From NCBI GenBank assembly GCA_028678905.1, contig JAJRCO010000325.1:1-11387 (forward strand): a stretch of 11,387 bases of DNA, given 5' to 3'. The translations under genes and the position numbers were made by a program. Positions 7,670 through 11,387 of the stretch are shown here, piece by piece (position 1 is the first letter of the stretch; each line of letters starts with the position of its first letter). The notes below the pieces were generated by a model. The model made no database searches, was not told the origin of the DNA, and saw only the letters and a program-made list of their open reading frames with translations. This stretch comes from Methanomicrobiales archaeon (GTDB lineage Archaea > Halobacteriota > Methanomicrobia > Methanomicrobiales > JACTUA01).

Positions 7670-8347
7670 ATGATCGAGATAGAGGAATTACGTAAGATCT
7701 ATCAGATGGGGGCAGTCGAGGTGAAAGCCCTGGATGGGGTGAACCTGAACATCGACAAGGGGGAATTCATTGGCATCATGGGACCCAGCGGAAGTGGCAA
7801 ATCCACCCTCCTGCATCTGCTCGGGCTGCTGGACGATCCAACCAGCGGCTCGATCCGTATCGAAGGGATCGACGTAAGCCGACTCACCGACTGGGAGAGG
7901 ACGATGTTCCGCCTGTACAAACTCGGCTACGTCTTCCAGGATTATGCCCTGGTACCGGAACTGACGGTGAAGGAGAATATCTGTCTGCCAGCAATGCTGC
8001 GCACGGACCGCACTCCCAAGGACTATGTCGAAGCGACCCGCGACATCCTGCACCAGATCGGGCTGTGGGATCGGAGGGATCATCTCCAGAGCGAGTTATC
8101 GGGGGGACAGCAGCAGCGGGTGGCCATCGCGAGGGCGGTGGTGAATACTCCGGATATCCTGTTTGCAGACGAGCCCTGTGCGAACCTGGATACCGAGAAT
8201 TCGCGACTGGTGCTGGATCTCTTCCGGGAGATCAACGAGAAGATGCAACAAACCATCGTCATGGTGTCCCACGAGGACTGGCACAAGGAGTACTTCGACC
8301 GTATCATCCGGCTCCGGGATGGTAAAATGGTAAATGGTGGGGGATGA
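7670..8347 (+). CDS. ABC transporter ATP-binding protein, MacB/LolD family
   Basis: This 225-residue nucleotide-binding subunit should power the preceding permease. Motifs, numbered from ATG 7670: Walker A GPSGSGKS (38-45, K44), Q-loop Q90 in YVFQDY, signature LSGGQQQR (143-150), Walker B ILFADEP with E168 as catalytic base, D-loop NLD (172-174) and switch H201 in VSHE. The family usually has EPTGNLD where this protein reads EPCANLD (C170, A171). Start choice: an in-frame ATG at 7649 would add seven residues and overlap the permease, but ATG 7670 is preferred. It lies 4 nt after the permease stop, has GAGGGTGA immediately before it, and gives the family's usual MIE/I..L.K.Y opening. The gene ends the three-gene operon and is followed by a T9 tract. 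Confidence 0.93.
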   Translation: MIEIEELRKIYQMGAVEVKALDGVNLNIDKGEFIGIMGPSGSGKSTLLHLLGLLDDPTSGSIRIEGIDVSRLTDWERTMFRLYKLGYVFQDYALVPELTVKENICLPAMLRTDRTPKDYVEATRDILHQIGLWDRRDHLQSELSGGQQQRVAIARAVVNTPDILFADEPCANLDTENSRLVLDLFREINEKMQQTIVMVSHEDWHKEYFDRIIRLRDGKMVNGGG

Positions 8348-8366
8348 GGAGTCCACCCGCCATTCA

Positions 8367-8375
8367 TTTTTTTTT
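8367..8375 (+). terminator. T9 tract ending the CARDB-ABC operon
   Basis: Nine consecutive T residues lie 20 nt after the stop of the ATPase gene, with no GC-rich hairpin in front. Oligo-T on the non-template strand is sufficient for archaeal RNA polymerase termination, so this is a good operon end. Confidence 0.7.
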
Positions 8376-8424
8376 GCAGGGCATTATACAGCTGATTGTT
8401 ATCACACATCCTTCTGAATACTCC

Positions 8425-8440
8425 CGATGAAATTTCATCG
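8425..8440. repeat. 16-bp perfect palindrome
   Basis: CGATGAAATTTCATCG is a perfect palindrome with no spacer. Symmetry stops at 8424/8441. A continuous dyad without a loop fits a dimeric protein operator better than an RNA hairpin. It lies about 50 bp past the operon terminator and more than 450 bp before the next gene, an unusual place for an operator of either. Confidence 0.6.
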
Positions 8441-8443
8441 TAC

Positions 8444-8460
8444 TCATAATAATGTTATGA
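8444..8460. repeat. Hyphenated dyad TCATAA-N5-TTATGA
   Basis: Perfect 6-bp arms at 8444-8449 and 8455-8460 surround a 5-bp spacer, starting 3 bp after the 16-bp palindrome. Centre-to-centre distance to that palindrome is about 19-20 bp, roughly two helical turns, so two dimers could bind on the same face of the DNA (inference). Confidence 0.4.
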
Positions 8461-8474
8461 AAATGAGTAGAAAG

Positions 8475-8489
8475 TGGCCTTTTGGGCCA
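8475..8489. repeat. Short inverted repeat TGGCC-N5-GGCCA
   Basis: Perfect 5-bp GC-rich arms flank the spacer TTTTG. This is the third dyad within 65 bp. Alone it would not be notable. Confidence 0.3.
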
Positions 8490-8620
8490 TATCCATTATA
8501 TTTCCTTAATTTCAAAAAATCAGATGAAAATAAATCAAGGAAAACCCTGGGATCCGGGTAGATGCATATAGGCAGTGGTTTCATTGGTTTGAAAGACCGG
8601 TCATCCTACGAAATTTCTGT

Positions 8621-8680
8621 ACTCAATAGTTCTTGTCCACTGGGTGTGTGGAGGACGTTTCTACTTCAAGAATTTTGAGT
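8621..8680. repeat. Imperfect 60-bp hairpin
   Basis: ACTCAA (8621-8626) pairs with TTGAGT (8675-8680), and TTCTTG (8630-8635) pairs with CAAGAA (8667-8672), separated by a small TAG/TT internal loop. Inside, TCCAC (8636-8640) can pair with GTGGA (8648-8652), leaving a 7-nt loop and a 14-nt bulge. It could be a folded RNA element or a remnant of a mobile-element end. No target duplication or transposase is seen. Confidence 0.35.
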
Positions 8681-8872
8681 GTCCAGATCACGTAATATGT
8701 ATGGTATGGGGGCAATCGGAAGTCTCCCGGAAATAGAAATCCTCGTTCATCAGAAGATCAAGTAGATAAAACTTGTTCCACATAGAACATCTTTGTTACA
8801 GTGAAAGATTTCGTTTTATCAAATGGTATTACTAGGATTGCGAAGGCCGGATCTTCCCTAGGTTGCAGGATA

Positions 8873-8880
8873 AAATTTAT
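8873..8880 (+). promoter_or_regulatory. Probable TATA box of the broken reductase gene
   Basis: AAATTTAT, preceded by further A residues, is centred about 34 nt before ATG 8911. It would place the RNA start only about 8 nt before that codon. This supports 8911 over the upstream in-frame ATG at 8863, which would lie before the promoter. Confidence 0.4.
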
Positions 8881-8910
8881 CAACAAATTCAGTCCGTTAG
8901 AGAAAACCGT

Positions 8911-9484
8911 ATGAGAAAACTCATTGCATTTACCATCGTTTCGGTGGACGGATATTTTGCCGGGCCGAATGGCGAGATCGACTGGTTCAAGAGCGTACAG
9001 GATAAAGAGGACAGGGAATTTACGTTCGAGGCATCAGGATCCTCTAGCATGCTCATCTTCGGCCATACGACCTACGAGATGATGAAGAGTTACTGGCCGA
9101 CACCGGATGCGATTAAGAACGACCCGGTTATGGCCGAGGTGATGAACAGCTCACCAAAAATTGTGTTTTCGAAGACCATGAAACCGGTGAAGGATGGGCC
9201 AGTCTGGAAGAATGTAAGGGTTCTCCACGAAATCAAACCAGAAGAGATCATGAAGCTGAAAGAGCAGGGGGACAATCGCGATCCTGGGAAGTGGCACTAT
9301 CGTGCGACAGTTTGCCAATCTTGGACTCATCGACGAATACCAGCTGATGGTCATCCCGGTGATTCTTGGTGCCGGCAAATACCTGTTCAGGGAAGTAAAA
9401 AGGATGACCCTCAAGCTCCTCGACACGCGGACATTCAGGAATGGGAAAGTCTTTCTTAAGTACAGTCCCTCCACAGCCCGATGA
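8911..9484 (+). pseudogene. RibD_C / dihydrofolate reductase-like protein, single-base frameshift
   Basis: The first frame gives about 120 residues typical of small DHFR-like RibD_C proteins: MRKLIAFTIVSVDGYFAGPNGEIDW at the start, then IFGHTTYEMMKSYWP and KIVFSKTMK. It then turns into unrelated sequence and stops at 9459. The expected C-terminal half (ILGSGTIVRQFANLGLIDEY, VIPVILGAGKYLF, ending YSPSTAR) continues in the next frame to TGA 9482-9484. Removing one base restores a continuous 190-residue protein, the family's usual length. Either one G of the G5 run at 9267-9271 (giving GTIAILGSG) or one A at 9274-9275 (giving GDIAILGSG) would do. Both halves are otherwise intact, so the lesion is very recent or a sequencing error in a homopolymer. 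The family holds NAD(P)H-dependent reductases related to RibD; the substrate here is unknown. There is no clear ribosome site, and a short-leader start at 8911 is favoured. The gene stands alone. Confidence 0.85.
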
Positions 9485-9586
9485 GCGGAAGGACGACGAT
9501 ACAATTTGCCACCCTATATTCTGCTCACACAGGTTCCAACGAATGATCCCAATTTCCATCAATAATACCATGGAGATGGATACAAG

Positions 9587-9615
9587 AGCCACTCCATAGA
9601 GTAGGCAGAGTGGCT
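9587..9615. repeat. 8-bp stem hairpin after the broken reductase gene
   Basis: AGCCACTC (9587-9594) and GAGTGGCT (9608-9615) are perfect complements around a 13-nt loop, 103 nt after the reductase stop. It could be a transcript-end or processing structure. No T run follows, so it is not a classical terminator. Confidence 0.4.
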
Positions 9616-9758
9616 GGGTTTACGTTACAAGAGTACTCGCGGATGCTTTATTATGCAAGATACCGAACATGCCCTGAAAGTTGGTATGATATGCAGGGCT
9701 TGACGGGTCACATCACCAGCAGGTCTTATTTCCTCTCTCTTCTGCCATGACCCAGCCA
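9611..9758. repeat. Long-range 9-bp inverted repeat enclosing smaller stems
   Basis: TGGCTGGGT (9611-9619) and ACCCAGCCA (9750-9758) are perfect 9-bp complements 130 nt apart. Inside lies GCCCTG (9671-9676)/CAGGGC (9694-9699). GGGTCA (9705-9710) can pair with TGACCC (9748-9753), partly competing with the outer stem. The left arm shares bases 9611-9615 with the preceding hairpin, so the two cannot form together. The rest of 9485-9815 shows no gene. A structured RNA is possible but unproven. Confidence 0.3.
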
Positions 9759-9815
9759 GGATACTGCACATGTAACCCAGTCTCATGAAAGCAAATGGAA
9801 ATGCTTCTTTAAGGA

Positions 9816-9825
9816 TTTTATATAG
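9816..9825 (+). promoter_or_regulatory. TATA box of the SPFH gene
   Basis: TTTTATATAG is the clearest TATA box in the window. It predicts an RNA start near 9845-9850, about 25 nt before the chosen start codon. Confidence 0.6.
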
Positions 9826-9861
9826 ATGTTGGAACAACGACAACTATGGAAATCTATGAAT

Positions 9862-9865
9862 GGAG
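9862..9865 (+). promoter_or_regulatory. Shine-Dalgarno site that decides the SPFH start
   Basis: GGAG lies 6 nt before ATG 9872. An in-frame ATG at 9860 overlaps this site and has no ribosome site of its own, so 9872 is the better start. Confidence 0.6.
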
Positions 9866-9871
9866 ACGAAC

Positions 9872-10843
9872 ATGAAAAAGATTGATACGTATATCCCTCT
9901 CCCAACAGGTGATGCTTACGGACTGGAATTCTTTTCAGTGCTCTTTGGATTTCTAGCAGGAATCTTTCTGATAGGAGCTATACTGCTGAATATTCCGGCG
10001 ATCGCGATAATCGTAATATTCGTGGGGCTCATCTTTGTGCTCGGCATCCGGATCGTGCGACCGACCCACCGTGTTCTGATCGAATGGCTCGGGAAGTACC
10101 AGAGGTATGGTGAACCCGGATTCTACTGGATTATCCCCGGTATCCAGAAACTGTACGCGGTGAACATCACGGAGAAGATGGTAGATCCTGAAGCACAGGA
10201 AGTCATCACCAAAGACAATCTCAACGCAACGGTGAACGCACAGGTGTACTATAAGATCAAGGTCGGCGAGGAGGATGTGAAACGTTCACAGTACAATGTC
10301 TACAACTACGAATATCAGATCGTCAACCTTGCACAGACTACGCTGAGGAATATTATCGGTACGTTCACTTTGAAAGAGGTGAATAGCCAACGGAGCAGGA
10401 TTAATGAGGCGCTCTATGAAATTCTGCAGAAGGAAACTGATGCATGGGGTATTGACATCATTCGTACGGAGTTAAAAGAGATTGCTCCTCCAAAGGATGT
10501 TCAGGAGACCATGAACAAGGTGGTCAAGGCTGAGAATGAGAAGATTGCTGCTGTTGATTACGCTACCGCAGTAGAAACACAGGCCGATGGAGAAAGACGT
10601 GCTTCAATTAAACGTGCCGAGGGTGTAAAGCAGTCAAAGATCCTCGAAGCAGAGGGGGAAGCGGGGGCAATCAAGCTGGTCAATGAGGCCGCGGAGAAAT
10701 ATTTCATTGGCAATGCACAGCTTCTCAAGAAGCTTGATACCGTTGCCGTTGCACTGAAGGACAACACCAAAGTAGTGGTACCCTCAGATCAGCAGATTGT
10801 AAACGTCATCGGGGAACTTGCGGGGGTTGTCAAGGAGAAATAA
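9872..10843 (+). CDS. SPFH/band-7 (stomatin-like) membrane protein
   Basis: This 323-residue protein has two adjacent N-terminal hydrophobic helices (about 20-39 and 41-60) that anchor it as a hairpin or double span. An SPFH/band-7 domain follows at about 60-230, with RPTHRVLIEWLGKYQRYGEPGFYWIIPG, VDPEAQEVITKDN, DVKRSQYNVYNYEYQIVNLAQTTLRNIIG and IDIIRTELKEIAPPKDVQ. Next is a charged Ala/Glu-rich coiled coil at about 217-280 (AENEKIAAVDYATAVETQADGERRASIKRAEG) that drives oligomerisation in this family. SPFH proteins form large membrane rings or microdomains and often modulate membrane proteases or channels. Archaeal stomatins are frequently paired with an NfeD-like or ClpP-class serine protease gene, but none follows here; the gene ends in a T9 tract and seems monocistronic. 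The two-helix anchor is longer than the single one of classical stomatin. It is assigned to the superfamily with confidence, not to a named subfamily. Confidence 0.9.
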   Translation: MKKIDTYIPLPTGDAYGLEFFSVLFGFLAGIFLIGAILLNIPAIAIIVIFVGLIFVLGIRIVRPTHRVLIEWLGKYQRYGEPGFYWIIPGIQKLYAVNITEKMVDPEAQEVITKDNLNATVNAQVYYKIKVGEEDVKRSQYNVYNYEYQIVNLAQTTLRNIIGTFTLKEVNSQRSRINEALYEILQKETDAWGIDIIRTELKEIAPPKDVQETMNKVVKAENEKIAAVDYATAVETQADGERRASIKRAEGVKQSKILEAEGEAGAIKLVNEAAEKYFIGNAQLLKKLDTVAVALKDNTKVVVPSDQQIVNVIGELAGVVKEK

Positions 10844-10852
10844 TTTTTTTTT
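10844..10852 (+). terminator. T9 tract directly after the SPFH stop
   Basis: Nine T residues follow the TAA stop without any gap, a strong archaeal oligo-T terminator. It isolates the SPFH gene from what lies downstream. Confidence 0.7.
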
Positions 10853-10921
10853 GGCATGAAGTGCGAGCACCCGATGCCCGTTCGCATTACCGGTACATCT
10901 AGTATGGTGGTGCCATTCCCG

Positions 10922-11035
10922 TTAACGGAAATAATTGATGATCACCAACAGCACCATCACGATGATAGCGTGGATCACGGCGCCTAGGAGTCCAGAGATA
11001 AACCAGCCGATAATAAAGGCAAGTACCGAGCCCAG
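10922..11035 (-). CDS. Tiny hydrophobic membrane protein, apparent CTG start
   Basis: The minus strand encodes 37 residues from CTG at 11035 to TAA at 10922-10924. The sequence is GSVLAFIIGWFISGLLG, then AVIHAIIVMVLLVIINYFR: one or two membrane helices with a central His and a C-terminal Arg. The pattern (G..IHxxxVxxxLxxIxN) recalls short lmo0937/DUF5670-like or GlsB/YeaQ-type membrane peptides, but the match is from memory and weak. GGAGGTGA at 11043-11050, an essentially perfect archaeal Shine-Dalgarno sequence, lies 7 nt before the CTG, where a start codon is expected. An in-frame TGA lies about 24 nt upstream of the CTG, and no ATG, GTG or TTG occurs in frame before mid-helix. So this is either a CTG-initiated small protein, a gene whose start has mutated, or a sequencing error. 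No function is proposed. Confidence 0.4.
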   Translation of the reverse strand: MGSVLAFIIGWFISGLLGAVIHAIIVMVLLVIINYFR

Positions 11036-11050
11036 CCCGAGGTCACCTCC

Positions 11051-11387
11051 AGTTCACGTCAATTTGCTAACTGTTCTTCTCCGTTACGAACCTGTCATGC
11101 AACCGACCAGGTAACTTTCGTGCGGGAGATTTCCCTTTTGTCAACGGATACCCGGAAGTCCAGATTGCATAACCCATCCATTAACAGATAACCAATCGAT
11201 CATTTTCGAGGGGATCTACTCGTTAATATTTTCCAAATCACACGATTCTCTCCCGCCTCACACCCCCTTCGATGACCTCTCTGAAAAAGTCGATAAAATT
11301 GGATAACCCAACATACGAGCAGAACGTAGAGCCGCTGGAGCGATCCGGAAACGTCATATGGAAGCCTTTTTTAAAAAAAATTAAAAA
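11051..11387. other. Right-end interval, mostly featureless; AT-rich edge
   Basis: No convincing gene lies here on either strand. TTAATATTTT at 11223-11232 is TATA-like on the plus strand. The last 21 bases are T6 followed by A8, TT and A5, which could be a terminator or promoter region, or a contig-edge artefact. Confidence 0.4.
11272..11387 (+). CDS. Doubtful partial ORF running off the right edge
   Basis: From ATG 11272 the frame stays open for 38 codons to the window edge, starting MTSLKKSIKLDNPTYEQNVE and ending in a Lys-rich stretch. There is no ribosome site, though a TATA-like string lies about 45 nt upstream. No family is recognised. It is listed only because a frame cut by the edge would otherwise be missed; chance is the leading explanation. 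Confidence 0.15.
   Translation, partial: MTSLKKSIKLDNPTYEQNVEPLERSGNVIWKPFLKKIK

Larger units (their letters stand above)
8376..8870. other. Gene-free interval of about 495 bp
   Basis: No ORF with a credible start, composition or family resemblance was found on either strand. The interval is AT-richer than the flanking genes and contains several inverted repeats, listed separately at 8425, 8444, 8475 and 8621, plus the 8-bp palindrome GACCGGTC at 8595-8602. A regulatory region, a small RNA or decayed sequence are all possible. Confidence 0.5.

Noticed and set aside
8341..8900. Possible insertion-sequence remnant or mobile-element boundary
   Set aside because: No transposase fragment, terminal repeats bounding a unit, or target duplication could be found; the inverted repeats present do not bracket a gene.
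8863..8910. Upstream in-frame start for the reductase gene
   Set aside because: The extra 16 residues do not fit the family, whose members start at the MRKL stretch, and ATG 8863 would lie before the probable TATA box.
9528..9625. Possible tRNA, from a GGTTCCAAC string and a GCAGAGTGGC string
   Set aside because: The T-arm-like string has no pairing stem, the two strings are in the wrong order, and no acceptor or anticodon stem can be drawn.
9625..9843. 72-codon minus-strand ORF before the SPFH gene
   Set aside because: It overlaps the SPFH TATA box, has no ribosome site and shows no recognisable protein features; kept as probable chance.
10853..10990. Plus-strand ORF starting MKCEHPMPV with a His-rich tail
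   Set aside because: It is antisense to the small hydrophobic frame, which has the better ribosome site and coding-like sequence.

Overview
The window looks like a piece of a methanogenic euryarchaeal chromosome, most likely Methanomicrobiales (Methanoregula/Methanosphaerula-like). This rests on gene types, not on a marker gene. They include a DUF2769-like cysteine-rich domain fused to a stand-alone archaeal glutamate synthase domain, a kinase-less HTH-plus-PAS protein of the kind expanded in Methanomicrobiales, and a CARDB-type surface protein in an operon with a MacB-like ABC transporter. Short-leader TATA-type promoters and oligo-T terminators without GC hairpins also fit. No rRNA, tRNA, CRISPR array, insertion sequence or transposase was seen.

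Layout. 1-1321 (-): glutamate synthase-type flavoprotein, cut by the left edge. 1322-1571: divergent gap with a TATA-like element and a set of mutually exclusive complementary segments in the leader of the next gene. 1572-3650 (+): CPH-type (P1B-3/CopB-like) copper P-type ATPase. 3708-5021 (-): HTH-PAS-PAS-PAS regulator, convergent with the ATPase. 5022-5158: AT-rich divergent promoter region carrying TATGATA repeats with an exact 13-bp period. 5159-8347 (+): tightly packed operon of a secreted, membrane-anchored CARDB protein, an FtsX/MacB-type permease and its ATPase, closed by a T9 tract. 8376-8870: roughly 500 bp without a gene, holding a 16-bp perfect palindrome, two further dyads and a long imperfect hairpin. 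8911-9484 (+): RibD_C/dihydrofolate reductase-like gene broken by a single-base frameshift. 9485-9871: gap with an 8-bp hairpin, a 9-bp long-range inverted repeat and the promoter of the next gene. 9872-10843 (+): SPFH/stomatin-like membrane protein, closed by another T9 tract. 10922-11035 (-): tiny hydrophobic protein with a near-perfect Shine-Dalgarno sequence but no ordinary start codon. The right end has only a doubtful partial ORF.

How the genes may work together. The regulator and the CARDB-ABC operon are divergent and share a promoter region with an iteron-like array. The weakest repeat unit overlaps the regulator's probable TATA box and the array ends just before the operon's TATA box. 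The simplest model is an autoregulated one-component sensor controlling a cell-envelope ABC system (inference). The copper ATPase, the stomatin-like protein and the broken reductase look like independent transcription units. The best candidates for something undescribed are the 13-bp repeat operator, the possible attenuator before the copper ATPase, the dyad cluster at 8425-8489 and the CTG-started small membrane protein. All are read by eye and unconfirmed.
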